DNA of 64,000 nucleotides from Hydnum rufescens UP504. Taxonomy: Eukaryota > Basidiomycota > Agaricomycetes > Cantharellales > Hydnaceae. How positions within the stretch are numbered: the stretch's first letter is position 1; each line of letters opens with the position of its first letter. A program made the translations under genes and the position numbers. The notes beneath the pieces are model-generated. The model searched no databases. It was not told where the DNA came from and worked only from the letters and a program-made list of their open reading frames with translations. The stretch spans positions 99,498-163,497 of the forward strand of contig MU129044.1 of NCBI GenBank assembly GCA_014904985.1. The letters are read 5' to 3'. This document shows positions 48,837-60,499 of the stretch, one piece after another.

Positions 48837-51800
48837 GCTGGGCTCCCCACTCAACAGGTTCCCCAATCTTCTGTCAACACCTCCATTCAGCCTGACACTG
48901 ACAGTTTTTTCAACTTTGACTATGGGTTTGATGCAATGGATTATTGTGTGCCCCAAGATCCCCATCCTATCCTCCACCCACAAGAAAGCCAGCACCTTAT
49001 CAAAGACTGACAATCCCATCACTCTTGCCAGCAATATGGTGCTGCTCATAAATGGAACACCATTGTTCTCCCAAGTTTAATTTGTCCCTACATGGCCTTT
49101 CATGTAGCCACGAATTCTGGGCACAATTGTGTCCCAAGTCCTCCCAAGATGAAACAGTGTAGCTGTGGAGAGCACAACGTCCGGCTCAAGGTTACATGTG
49201 TCTGCTTAAAACGTATGTCTTCTGATCTGCTGTTGGAAACTGAATACTTATCCATGTTCTTGCAGGTCTTGACTCAATCATACTGTATGTCTGCAAATGT
49301 CTGCCAGCACCTTGGCAACTCATCGAACACAGACTATTTCTGTGTGCTCCAGTCTTTCCTAAGCTTGCTGTCAAGCTTGATATGCTTGAGTTTGCTGCCA
49401 GCCTCTTCATTAATTTGGCCCCAAATGAAATGGCCTGGGCAGTGATGCTCACAGAATTCCTCAGTACTTGAGGCTACATCTTTGCTTTTGCTGTGAGTGT
49501 TTGGGATTCCACTACACCCATTGTATCTAATGCTTCTATCACAAAGGATTCACTTTGGTGATGCTTTGGAAATGCACTTGCGCAGTACCAGGTGCTGATG
49601 CAGGTCATTGAAGCTGAGGTCAGCAAATCTGTTGAAGTCGCCCAGAATCTAGCTCTTGCTGCCTCTGTGACACTATCTGCCAAACATTTCAAGGCAGAGC
49701 TCCCAATGCTCGATGAATCTACACCACTCTTTGAATGCTCTTACCTCAATGGCCAAAGTGAGGATGGCCATGTCCCACAATCGAAACATGGTGAAGCTCG
49801 TCAGTGCCCCAGTGTGTACCTTCATTCCCACTGCCCTCTTTGCTTTGGAGGGAGACCCCCAGTGCCTCAAGAGAACACATCAGTACATTTACAATAGACA
49901 TTTTGAACTTGCACTAATGGATGCTCATTCCAGACCACATGTTGTGGTCTGCATAGATGCCAACTTCCAGCAGAAACAGAATCATGACTTGGATTGTCAA
50001 AAAGGCCATGAGAGGGAAGAGGGTATGAGGGATCCCCCAATATTCAGTCCACGCACTGTCCAGATATCAGAAGCTAATCTGAAGGAGTGGGAGGCAAATG
50101 TTGATGCCATTTGGAACAAATTGCCCTCTAACACTGGCTTGAAGCACAAGGCTGCAGAGTTGGACATTAGCACCCTGTACACTGAGGACAAGTGCAAACC
50201 TGGCATGCTGATCCCCAACTCATGCACTGACTTGTGAAGCAAATCATTTATTGCCGCTGATAGTGATTGCATTAAGGCTTCAACAATCTACTTTTCTGAT
50301 ACCGGCATGATGGTGATTTTGTGCCGTCATGATATAGTCCTTTTCTGGGCTAATATGTGGACTGCTGGCGAGAAGCAGTTCTTTGCCTTAGCACTGCTTG
50401 CTGCCATCATGGCCGAGCTCCCTTCAGATTGGACACTCAGGTTCGTATATGACATCACATGTCAAATGCACCAAAGTCTGATCAAGTGGGATTTCTTGCC
50501 TGAGTATCTCCCCTGAATCCTCTTTGCCATCTCTGTTTTCCATGCGTATGGACACCAGTGGGTGTGGCAATTATGGTACCACCCACGAAAGGCTGGGATT
50601 TGGGGACTCTTGGATGGAGAGGGCTGTGAACGGTTTTGGAGCATGCTTTGTCAACTTATTCCTGTTTTGTGCATCACTGGGGTAAGCTCTCCATTCCCAT
50701 TTCATGGCATTGCATACTAATCATTCAACATGTCATAGTTCCATCATCATCAATACATCTTGAATCTCCAGATTGCCCATATTCATGGAATACAATTGAT
50801 GGGTATGGCTGAGTGGCTTCAGTGGCATATCACCAAAACAACAAAGTGTCTTGTAGATGCTCAGCCGAAGCTTGAGGCCTGCAGCCATTCCTCCTCCTTC
50901 CTTCATCAGCAGTTCACTGAGCAGCACATATATCAGAGCAAGCCTCTTACTCATATGCCCTTCTGAACTACTTACCTAACACCTGATCTAATCAACCATT
51001 GGAATAGGGCAATCGAAAAATAGTGGTATAAAAGCCACAGAGAAGATTGTCACCTTATGGGAATCAGCCTCCGCCATGAAGGCTGTGATTGCATCACTCA
51101 AGAGCAAGCTTATGAAATATGTCTTGACTGATTCCATTGCAGTCACTAGCGCTCAATTTGATGTACTGACGAATATTGAGGCAAAAAACTCATGTCCTCA
51201 CCCATCTCCAGAAAGACATTGATATCACAACAAACCATATCAATCTTCATGACAAAGTCTCTGCAACCAGGCTGAATGAGATCAAAAAGCAGCTGTTTTT
51301 CGCATTACAAATGAACATGCACACTGTGAAAGCCTGTCTCTGTACTAAGCTTCAAGAGTGAAAGTTTGAGCTTGCAAACCTTGAATGTGCCTATTGTAGC
51401 AAGCAAATGGGTATGTTGAAATTTATGCAATCCTACCCACTATAATACTGATCATTGAAATGATCATAGACCAGAAAACTTGGTCTCATATCAAAGATGC
51501 CATGCACTGCTGTGAACCAATGATTACTGGGCTTGCTAAGAAGACAATGGCATGCTAAGGCAAATGGTGCAATTGCAAACAACCGATACAGTGGCAGCCA
51601 ATGCAATCCTCCCTCCTGCTATCATCCTCAAGACCCTTTTCAAGCTGGACATAGACGATGACACCTGGCATGATATTGGGTTCAAGGACCTGGAGGAATT
51701 CAGGGGTGTTCTGCCTCCCTGGCTGAGTGACAACACTGTTCAAGCTGGTATATGTTTTGACCAAGAGGTTCTGAACTGTGAGGGCGAACTTGCATGCTGT

Positions 51801-52429
51801 CATATGGAGTGTGCAGTGATGCAGACCTGGTTTGAAGAAGAGTATGAGGCTACCAGCTTTGCTGAGCAATGCACACCAGGTAGGCACAGGCATGTACTGT
51901 TGACTGATGCTGATATTTGTGGCCTTCCAGATGCAGATTTGAAGTACCACCTTCAAAGTCATCTGCACAGCTTGGGAATGCCAGGTGAGACATGGCAATG
52001 AAAGATGCCAGCTTTGGCATCAGTGAGACCATGGCTAGAAATGGTTCAAGCCACACTATTTGTTCCAACTCATAAGCAATGATTCACTCCTGATGAAATC
52101 TCCTTGACACCTAACAATGACCTTGATATCCAGTCATCAGATGATGATGGCAAGACAGAGCTGGAGCCAGTAACTATCTGTGACACATATGTCATGGAGG
52201 AGATAGATCACCAAGCATGAGAGCAGGTGTGGGAGGCAGGAGAAGGTGATCCTGAGTAATATCTCTGTTCAGCCAATGACTTGACATAGCTTACAGTCAT
52301 CTTCATCAGCTCCCTCCCATCATATTTTGTCCTACTTTCATCTCTCCCTCTCTGCTGGCCTTATCGTTGCATCTGTCCTATTGTCATCTGTTTCCTGGCC
52401 CACCCTTACATTCCTCATGTCATTCTTCC

Positions 52430-52775
52430 ATCTTGTGCTCCTTGCATCATCCCCATGTTTCTTGCATCATCCCTGCATTTCTCGCATCATCCCTGCATTT
52501 CTCACATTGTCCCCATGTTTCTCACATTGTCCCTGCATTTCTTGCATTGTCCCCACATTTCTCACATCATCCCTGTGTTTCTCACATAGTCCTTGCATTT
52601 CTCACATCATCCTCACATTTCTTGCATCATCCTCACATTTCTTGCATCATCCTCATGTTCCTTGGATCGTTCTTGCATTTTTCACATTGTCCTCATGTGT
52701 CTGCCCTTGCACTCTTCACACCATCCTTGTGTATCTCACATCATCCTCCAGTTTCTCACATCATCCCACCTTGGT
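52430..52775. repeat. Minisatellite of about 15-20 bp units, inverted relative to 24 kb array
   Basis: Units such as TTTCTCACATCATCCTTGCA repeat about 18 times. They are the reverse complement of the family at 24031-24510. Open frames over it (SHIILTFL-like) reflect the repeat. Confidence 0.85.
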
Positions 52776-52784
52776 CAGTCACCT

Positions 52785-53150
52785 AAGCCTACCTAGTTAG
52801 GTACCACTTCTGGGCAGATAATGGTACCTAAGTAGGTCCCATCACTATTCCAGCCAAAATGGCCATTTTTATGATTTCACCTCCTGGCCCAGAATTGGCC
52901 AAAATGGCCAAAAATTGGCCAAAACTGGGACTTAGAGAATCTCAGACTTGTAGCAGGCCATATGGGCTTATTGGGGATAACATGTTCCATTTATAATTAT
53001 TTATTTATTTATTATCACTGCTACCCCAGTCAGTGGGGTTTAATTTGGCAGTTCTGTTTTATTCTTACTGAGTTGTTTATTTTTTATTTATTTATTTATT
53101 TAAAAAGTCACCACTCACCAGGGTGCGGTACCATCTGTAGAAATTTAAAA
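52785..53150. repeat. TAGGTACC box with TTATTTATT tail, copy 1
   Basis: Inverted pair GTTAGGTACC..GGTACCTAAG followed by repeated GGCCAAAATGG-like 10-mers, then TTATTTATTTATT tracts and a CACCAGGGTGCGGTACC border. A direct-repeat relative is at 57690-57870. Both precede minus-oriented hairpin arrays. Confidence 0.6.
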
Positions 53151-53177
53151 TAAAATTTTAAAAAAACTATCTAGTGG

Positions 53178-55668
53178 CACCACACCCACTTAGGCGGGTG
53201 TGGTACCATCCATAGAAACTTAAAAAACAAAAAACTATGTAGTAGTACCACACCTGCTTGGGCAGGTGTGGTCGGGGGTGTGGCTTGGCACTTCACCATT
53301 GGGTGTGGGTTGCTGTTGGGGTGGGTTGTCATTTTGGGGGTTTCAATTTGGATCCTAGAATCATACTGTATGTTAGTAAAAAAAAATTGAAGTGATGCAA
53401 AAGGAGCAGCTTGTGCTGCTCCTTTTGCATCGTTGCACATATAGAAATTTGAAAAAAAAACCTTTGTAGTACCACACCCACTGAAGTGGGTATGTGGTAC
53501 TGTTTTGTACCGGCTGGGCATCATTTTGGGGGTTCATGGGCGTCCATTCTCACAGCTGTCTTCGGCGGGTTGCGGGTCTTTGATTTGGGGGTTAGTGCGG
53601 GTTGTAGGCTCAGGTGAAAATCTAGGAATAAATAATGTGTTAGTAAGAAAAAATAAAAAAAGAAAGCCACACAAAAGGAGCAGCATACACTGCTCCTCTT
53701 GCATGATCCTACTTATCTTGAAATCACCACACACCTGCTGAAGTGGGTGTGTGGTTCGTCTGGGGTCCCTGGACCTTGCATCATGCATCCCCATTTCTGG
53801 GTTTCATTTGGTGGGTCACATTTGGGACTCTCTGTTGGCAGGTGCATTGTCATTTCCAAAGGGGGGGGGTTTCGTTTGGCAGTGGTTCAGGCAAGAACCT
53901 AGAACCTAGAATAATGAATTTGTTAGTTAAAAATAAAAATGGATGCAAAAAGAGCAGCAAGGCTGCTCTTTTTGTGCCCTTGGGGTGGATTACTTACCTT
54001 GTATAGAACCACACACCCACAATGGTGGGTGTGTGATTCATACCAGTTTTGGTGTCATCCCATGTCTTCATTTGGTGCATTGTTGTTTGTGGGCATGTTA
54101 TTGTTGGGGGGGGGGGGTGGGGGTTGCACTGTGGGTCTTCATTTGTATTTGTGGTGATACCTAGAATAAAGATTTATTAATTAAAAAATTAAAAGCGATG
54201 CAAAAAGAGCAGCTTTTGCTGCTCTTTTTGCACCATAGTATCTATTGAGGGGGGGGGGAACTCACCTGAACTAGTACCACACCCCCACTGAAGTGGGTGT
54301 GTGGTACTCCCTTTGCACCCTGGTTGCATACTTGGTTCTGTACAGGGGGCTGGTTGTCACTTGGGCAGGTGTTTTGTTTCATGGGTCTTGGTTCAGATCC
54401 TAGAGTGAGAATGTTGATTAGTAAAAAAATTCAAAGTGATGCAAAGGGAGCAGCTTACACTGCTCCTTTTGCATCATTGTACATATAGAAATCAAATATA
54501 AAAAATAAAAACCTTGTAGGACCACACCCACTTCAGTGGGTGTGGTCCTTGGTTTGTACCACAGTCATGCGGTTTGTACTTGGTACAGGGCTTGGTTGTC
54601 ATGTTGGGGGTTTGAACTCTCACGGGTTTCATTTGGTGGGTCTGTTGCCATTCTTGTGTGTTTGCTTGGTGGGGTCATGAGTTCAGACAACCTAAAATAA
54701 TGTATAATACATTAGTAAAAAGGAAAAAATAAAAGCCACACAAAAGGAGCAGCATATGCTGCTCCTTTTGCATGGTTATATGCTCACCTTAAAATTACCA
54801 CACACCGGCTGAAGCAGGTGTGTGGTTTGTCTCTTTGTGTGGCACATCATCATTCAGGGGTCCCCTCTGCAGGCATGTTATCATTGTGGGGGGGCTTACT
54901 TCGTGGGTCTTCAGTCTTCATTTGTGACAATACTGTACCTAGAATCAAAAGTGACGCAAAAAGAGCAGCTTTCACTGCTCTTTTTGCATTGTCAGGGGTA
55001 CATTACATACTGGTATAGAACCACACACCCACTACTGCAGATGTGTGGTTCTCTCTGTGCTGTGTCATCATTTGCAGGGATGTTTTTGTTCTGTCGAGTG
55101 TTTCGCAGCTCTTCATTTGTGATGATATCTAGAATAAAAAATCATTAGTTAAAAATAATTAAAAGCGATGCAAAAAGAGCAGCTTTCACTGCTCTTTTTG
55201 TGTTGTTGGGGGTGCGTTACATGCCTTGTATAGATACAACCACACACCCACAGTAGTGGGTGTGTGGTTCATCTCTTCATTCATGGGTCTCCTTTGTGGG
55301 CAGGCTTGCTGCTTGGGTCTTCATTTATGGCAATTCCTAGAATAAAATATAATTAGTTACAAAATTAAAAGTGACACAAAAAGAGCAGCTTTCGCTGCTC
55401 TTTTTGCACAGCTGCATCTATTAGGGGGGGAGAGACTCACCTTAAATAATACCACACCTGTGCAGTGGGTGTGGTTCCTGGGCTCACTCATTGGGTGGCC
55501 TGTCATTTGTTGTTTTGGTTTTGATCTGGAGGAATAGAGGCTACGTTAGTATAAAAATTCATGGCAGCACAAAAAGAGTAGCTTGTGCTACTCTTTTGCA
55601 CTATTGTATTTACTGAGACAAAACTTACCTTATGACCACACACCTGCATCAGCAGGTGTGTGGTCATG
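53178..55668 (-). repeat. Array of ten intron-shaped hairpin units, minus orientation
   Basis: Intron-type hairpins (CAAAAAGAGCAGC/GCTGCTCTTTTTG) start at about 53393, 53671, 53942, 54199, 54438, 54738, 54955, 55169, 55374 and 55567. They alternate with exon-type hairpins (CACACCCAC/GTGGGTGTG) at about 53178, 53247, 53470, 53727, 54009, 54275, 54519, 54797, 55019, 55238, 55450 and 55634. Read on the minus strand, the best-resolved introns are 54265-54161 (105 bp), 55440-55337 (104 bp) and 55629-55526 (104 bp), with donors GTGAGT or GTAAGT, branch TTAATTAAT-like and acceptor CTAG or CCAG. Some donors have decayed (for example 53710, 55220). Presumed exons are 90-200 bp and lean to Asn/Pro/Thr/His codons. 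No single long ORF could be joined. Confidence 0.8.
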
Positions 55669-55689
55669 TGGTTGTGGTCATGTGGTCGC

Positions 55690-55740
55690 AGTCGTGCACT
55701 GTTGCTGCTGTTGCTGCTGATGCTGCTGTTGTGTCATGGT
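55690..55740 (-). repeat. CAG/CAA trinucleotide repeat, copy 1
   Basis: A GTTGCTGCTGTTGCTGCTG tract (plus strand) would read as a short polyglutamine run on the minus strand. It sits just outside the first exon-type hairpin, as does copy 2 at 61142-61206. Confidence 0.7.
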
Positions 55741-55764
55741 CATGCAGTCACTTGCTGGGTGTGG

Positions 55765-56445
55765 CTGCATAGAGTTCGAAATTCAACACTGGCAATTGCT
55801 GATACTCAAGAAGTGCCCAAGCACTGGTGCTGCAAGCACAGTACACAATAGTACCAAGCATGTATATTATAAATAAATACTATATAATAAAAATTTGTCC
55901 AGGAAAACCTGAAGAAGAGGATGGTAATGAGTCAGAGCTCAATAAGGCATGAGACGGCTAATTACAGAGTGGATTGGGCCACTTCTACGCATCAGAATTG
56001 GCCCAAATTTGAATATAGTAGTGTTATATATACACTCTACATGGGCAATTAATTATCTTGGACAATTTTTGCATTTTTCAATTTTTCATGCCTTCAATTC
56101 CCTAAATAGGGAATTGAAGGCATGAAAAATTGAAAATGCGAAAATCATCTGAGATAATTAATCGCCCATGTAGAGTGTATATATAACACTACTATATTCA
56201 AATTTGGGCCAATTCTGATGCATAGAAGTGGCCCAATCCACTCTGTAATTAGCCATCTCATGCCTTATTGAGCTCTGACTCATTACCATCCTCTTCTTCG
56301 GGTTTTCCTGGACAAATTTTTATTATATAGTATTTATTTATAATATACATGCTTGGTACTATTGTGTACTGTGCTTGCAGCACCCACCCACACTTGGGCA
56401 CTTCTTGAGTATTGGCAATTGCCAGTGTTGAATCTACATCTTGCT
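55765..56445. repeat. Palindrome 1, centre about 56105
   Basis: The two arms of about 340 bp are mirror images, with centre CCCTAAATAGGG flanked by AATTGAAGGCATGAAAAATT. Minus-oriented hairpin units lie to the left and plus-oriented ones to the right, so the palindrome lies at the divergent 5' ends of both arrays. The arms contain CTCATTACCATCCTCTTCTTC- and TATATATAACACTACTAT-type sequence. It could be a bidirectional start region or the fold-back point of an inverted duplication. Confidence 0.8.
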
Positions 56446-56494
56446 TCCTATCTCTGCAACCACAACAAGCAACTGCCTGAAAAGGCAACCACAT

Positions 56495-57675
56495 GACCAT
56501 GCACCCACCGCTGTGGGTGTGTGGTCACAAGGTGAGTATTTTTTCTAGTAGATACAATGGCACAAAAAGAGCAGCAAAAGCTGCTCTTTTTGCACTGCTT
56601 TGGAACATCTTACTAACATCTCTTTATTTATTTTAGATTGAGGCCTCATCCAATGCACAATGAGAGCCCAAACAGCCATGTGATGTACAGAAACATGATG
56701 CAGCAATGCAACATCTGGCAATGCGACACACAACAGTGCAACATGGCAACATGCCAAATGGCAACACGCCAAACAAAGATGCGCCAAACAAAGACACAAC
56801 ACATGGTAATGTGACACATGGCAACACAACCTATGGCAATGCACCAAACAAGCACACAACCATGCCAAATGAGGCCCCCAGGAACCACACACCCACCATG
56901 GTGGGTGTGTGGTAATGTGAGTCCCCCCCCAGTAACTACAGGCACACAAAAAGAGCAGCTTTCACTGCTCTTTTTGTGTGGTCTTTAACTCTTAACTAAC
57001 GTATAATCTTATATTCTAGGTCACCACTTCCTGCATGAATGAATACCTATGCAAGAACCCCATAACCCCACCTGTCGACACCTGAATCAGGGGACCCATA
57101 CAAACTGCTGCACATGTGAGCTGGAGTATGGCTCCAGTACCCCACACCTGCTGCAGCAGGTGTGGGGTACTACAAAGTAAGATTTCTTTTCATTTTTTAT
57201 TCTTGTGGCGCAAAAAGAGCAGCATAAGCTGCTCTTTTTGTGCTGCTTTGGAATTTTTTTACTGATGTGCATTATTCTAGATTGGGGCCTGTCCAACACA
57301 GGACGATAACCCACAAAACGACAAGAGCCCAAACAGTGACATGCCACACAGCAACACGACACAGCAACACAATACACAGCAACACGATGCACCAACACAA
57401 CACAGCAATGGGCCAACAACGCAACCACACCAAAGCCCACAACAATGCACCAAACGAGGGCATGGAATCACACACCCACCCCAGTGGGTGTGTGGTTCTA
57501 TATCAGGTAAGTCCCCACCCTCCTCAGTACCTACAGCCACACAAAAAGAGCAGTGAAAGCTGCTCTTTTTGTGTGGTTTTTGATTCTAACTAATTTAAAA
57601 ATTTTATCTCGCAGGTCTCAATGCCCCCTGCAAACAAATACTGACACAAAACCCCCATGCCCCCCCATATCCAGG
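56495..57675 (+). repeat. Array of four intron-shaped hairpin units, plus orientation
   Basis: Resolved introns: 56532-56636 (105 bp, GTGAGT, branch TTACTAAC, TTTTAG), 56917-57019 (103 bp, GTGAGT, CTTAACTAAC, TTCTAG), 57177-57280 (104 bp, GTAAGA, TTACTGATG, TTCTAG) and 57507-57614 (108 bp, GTAAGT, TCTAACTAAT, CGCAG). Exon-type hairpins end just before the donors at about 56495-56526, 56884-56913, 57137-57170 and 57469-57495. Presumed exons are 280, 157 and 226 bp, each leaving remainder 1 on division by 3. One exon frame reads GNTPNKDAPNKDTTHGN, a repetitive Asn/Thr/Pro/His sequence, ending NHTPTMVGVW over the hairpin. Confidence 0.85.
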
Positions 57676-57679
57676 CTGG

Positions 57680-58180
57680 TCAGTCAAACTGGGGACCTAA
57701 TTAGGTACCATTTTCATGGCAGAAAATGGTACCTAATAGGTCCCCACACAGTATGGCCAAAATATGGCCAAATTACAGCCATTCTGATTCATTTCAGCCA
57801 ATCCATGGCTGTGCTAGATTATTTATTTATTTATTATTATTATTACTACTATAATTATATACATATTATCCCCCCCAGGGTCTGCCACCACAGGGGGGCA
57901 TGGTTCCTGCAGGTCACACACCTGCATATACCCACCACACCCAAGTGGGGTTCATATGCCCCAGTCGGGGCTGGGTCCATTTGGGCACTCCCTCGAGGGA
58001 GTGGGTTTTCATTCATTGTCCTTCATTTGTTTGTGTTCATGTGTAATCGGGTGTGTGGTTTCATTCACGCAGTTGTTCGCAGTTTTCATTCATGGCATGT
58101 TCACAGATTCATGGTGGGCTGGGCTCAGGTTCTGGTCCAGGATCTAAAGAAATCAATATGAAGTTAGTTAGACATCAATG
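57680..58180. repeat. TAGGTACC box, TTATTTATT tail and spacer, copy 2
   Basis: ACCTAATTAGGTACC..GGTACCTAATAGG with GGCCAAAATATGGCC-like repeats and TTATTTATTTATTATT, related in direct orientation to 52785-53110. The rest (57880-58180) contains degenerate CACACC/GGTGTG pairs. An open frame through here shows no recognisable motif. Confidence 0.55.
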
Positions 58181-58182
58181 CA

Positions 58183-59017
58183 GTGCAAAAAGAGCAGCTC
58201 ACACTGCTCTTTTTGCACCACAAGAATAAAAAATAAAATGAAAAAACAAACTAACCTTGTAGTACCCCACACCAGCTGTGGCAGGTGCGGGGTACTGGGG
58301 CTGTGTACTCCGGCTCATTTGTGGGGTGGTTTGCATGGATCCCCCCATCATTCGGGTGTCGACAGGCAGGGTTGCTGGGGTTTTCACATCTGCATTCATT
58401 GGTGTTGACCTACAATATAATGTTATATGTGAATTAAAAGTTAAAGACCATGCAAAAAGAGCAGCTTTTGCTGCTCTTTTTGCATGGTTGTACCTACAGG
58501 GGCAGGGACTCACCTTATATAGGACCACACACCCACCATGGTGGGTGTGTGGTTCCCGGGGCCCTCATATGGTGCAGTCATGTCCTTGTTTGGCACATTA
58601 TCATACATTGCATCCTCATTTGGTGCATTGCTGTGTATCGCATCATTTGGCACATTGCCATGTGTCATGCATTGCCATTTGTCACATCGTTGGCGTGTTG
58701 CCATATGTTGTGTGGTTGGCATGGTGCCATGTGTCATGTGGTTAGTGCCATGCCATATGTTGTGTGGTGGGTGCATTGCCATATGTCGTGTTGTTTGGTG
58801 TGTCTTCGTTTGGGGCATTGCCATTTGGGCCCTGTTTTCATGGGTTTTCATCATGCATTAGACCCCAGGCCTCAATCTAGAAGAATACAAGATGTGTTAG
58901 TAAAAAGATTCAAAGAGGCGCAAAAAGAGCAGCTTCACTGCTCTTTTTGTGCCATTGTATCTACAAGAAAAAAAACTCACCTTATGACCACACACCCGCA
59001 TGGGCAGGTGTGTGGTC
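58183..59017 (-). repeat. Array of three intron-shaped hairpin units, minus orientation
   Basis: Intron-type hairpins at 58183-58218, about 58448-58488 and 58919-58952. Exon-type hairpins at about 58261-58295 (CCCCACACCAGC/GCAGGTGCGGGG), 58523-58553 and 58986-59017. The intron at 58980-58877 (104 bp) has donor GTGAGT and acceptor TTCTAG. The long presumed exon 58554-58876 carries ATTTGGCACATT/TTTGGTGCATTG repeats, read on the minus strand as NVPNKD/NAPNED. Confidence 0.8.
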
Positions 59018-59124
59018 ACACACTTGCCTTTTCAGGCTGTTACTTGTTGTGGTTGGAGATGAGAAGGAAGATGCGAAATTCAACACCAGCAATTGCCGAT
59101 ACTGAAGAAGTGCCCAAGTGCTGG

Positions 59125-60489
59125 TGTAAGCAGGAAACGGAAGTCAAATCCAACTACAGTCTGCAATATGGAGATGAGGATGAAGAGTGGAGATCATGGG
59201 GTCAGTCCATATGTTCAGGTCCAAATGAAAGATAGGTCTTTGGACAGGTGAAATTGTCCTGTATAGACAGAGCCTATCCAGACAATGAATGAAGGGGTTG
59301 TTAAGGCAGGGAATCACACCCTAGGTCCTCCTCTTGAGAGCCTATCAAAAGTGTGATCAGTGAAGTTTAGGTCTTGGAATTTACCCTGACACCACCAGCA
59401 GTTCAACTAGCTTTTTAACTGGGGATGGGGAGAAAGACAATGGAAATTCGCATCTCCTGCACTTAATATACATCACAGAAAAATGCTATGCTAACCGGTG
59501 GAAAGGTGGGGTTAAGGCAAAAATGATGAAAAAGGAATCAAGTCAAAAGCTTCAAAACTGAAGGAGATATTCAATTAACAAGTCAGAATAGGGGAATATG
59601 GCTTAACCAAGGTACCCCTCCTCTCCTACTGAACAGAATCCCTTGGGGAAAGGTGGAACTGGTCGCCCCAGACGTACCCTCCATCGGACATAGGGTGCGA
59701 GAACCATAATTGCCTTTAGTAATCAGAAAAGCGGAGATAAAAGTGAAATGAGACATGGGGAGACTAAATTACAGAAAGCTGAGTTCTAATCTGCTCATTT
59801 TTCCCTTGGTACCATTCGATGCGTATTTTTAGTATCTTTCCAGGGGTGGTCGTTTCTAATGAATCAGATCAAAAATGGTGGAGATATTTGCGAAATACTG
59901 AAAGATAGTGTGGAGCATGGGGTAAAATCAACCTGGAGGATGCAGTTTGCATCCAATAAACGCGTGTGTGGTACCGTTAGATAGGTATTGATTGTAGCTT
60001 TCTGGGGGTTATTTTGCAGAGTCGATTTGATCAAAAATGGTGGAGATATTCATGAAATACTCCTTGAGAGTATTGGAATAGCCCCTATTTAACATGTGAC
60101 TAATCCGCGAGTTGGATCCAAAGGATTAGGCAATCTTGATTATATAATTGGTACCCATATCTTGCCCTTGAGGTAATGGCACAGAACACTGGATTGAGCA
60201 TCAATGAAAAGGGCAAGTTGAATTGCCAAAACCACAATTGGCTGGACTCAAGGTAAATACAAAATCAGGTGGTTTGTTGAAGACCCTGATATGGACAAAT
60301 AGATGTCTCATATACAAGGTGGAGGAAAAACAAGTAGGCCACAGTTTTGAAAGAGGGGAATCCATGTTATTTAATAATAAAAGGAATGACAAGAGATGGA
60401 AGAGGCAGAGTCAAATATATTGGATTCGTTTGAGGAGGTAGTTGGGCAATCATGCAAATTCTATGTGGTGGGGATTTATCCCTCCAACA
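59125..60489 (-). mobile_element. LTR-like unit, copy 2, 1.37 kb
   Basis: Reverse-complement copy of 22653-24030 (ends TGTAAGCAGG..CCTCCAACA). It interrupts sequence that is continuous in palindrome 1 (AGTGCCCAAGCACTGGTGC at 55813), so it inserted into the second copy of that structure. Border duplication is not clean. It contains two degenerate internal repeats (about 59800-59900 and 59950-60060). Confidence 0.75.
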
Positions 60490-60499
60490 CCAGTGCTAC

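Larger units (their letters stand above)
35214..52259 (+). pseudogene. KDZ-superfamily transposase gene, split by two insertions
   Basis: ATG at 35214. The N-terminal frame MSLLGQKAKALV continues as RHNRKKFEAENQL when the palindrome (35251-38626) and one 8-bp duplication are left out. The rest resumes after the gypsy element. Diagnostic blocks: the CxC2-type cysteine cluster (KQCSCGEHN, VTCVCLK, YVCKCLPAPWQLIEH) at 49155-49340 with an intron at about 49210-49265; catalytic blocks VVCIDANFQQKQNHDLD (49940), RFVYDITCQMHQ (50440), HAYGHQWVWQLWYHPRKAG (50545) and LLDGEGCERFWSML (50610). The stop is at 52257-52259. Without insertions the gene would be about 3.7 kb. Many internal stops, mostly TGA, show it is dead. 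KDZ elements are DNA transposons prominent in basidiomycetes. Confidence 0.85.

Noticed and set aside
57553..58161. 202-codon ORF crossing the second TAGGTACC box
   Set aside because: It spans a TTATTTATT tract and repeat borders and lacks any recognisable motif.
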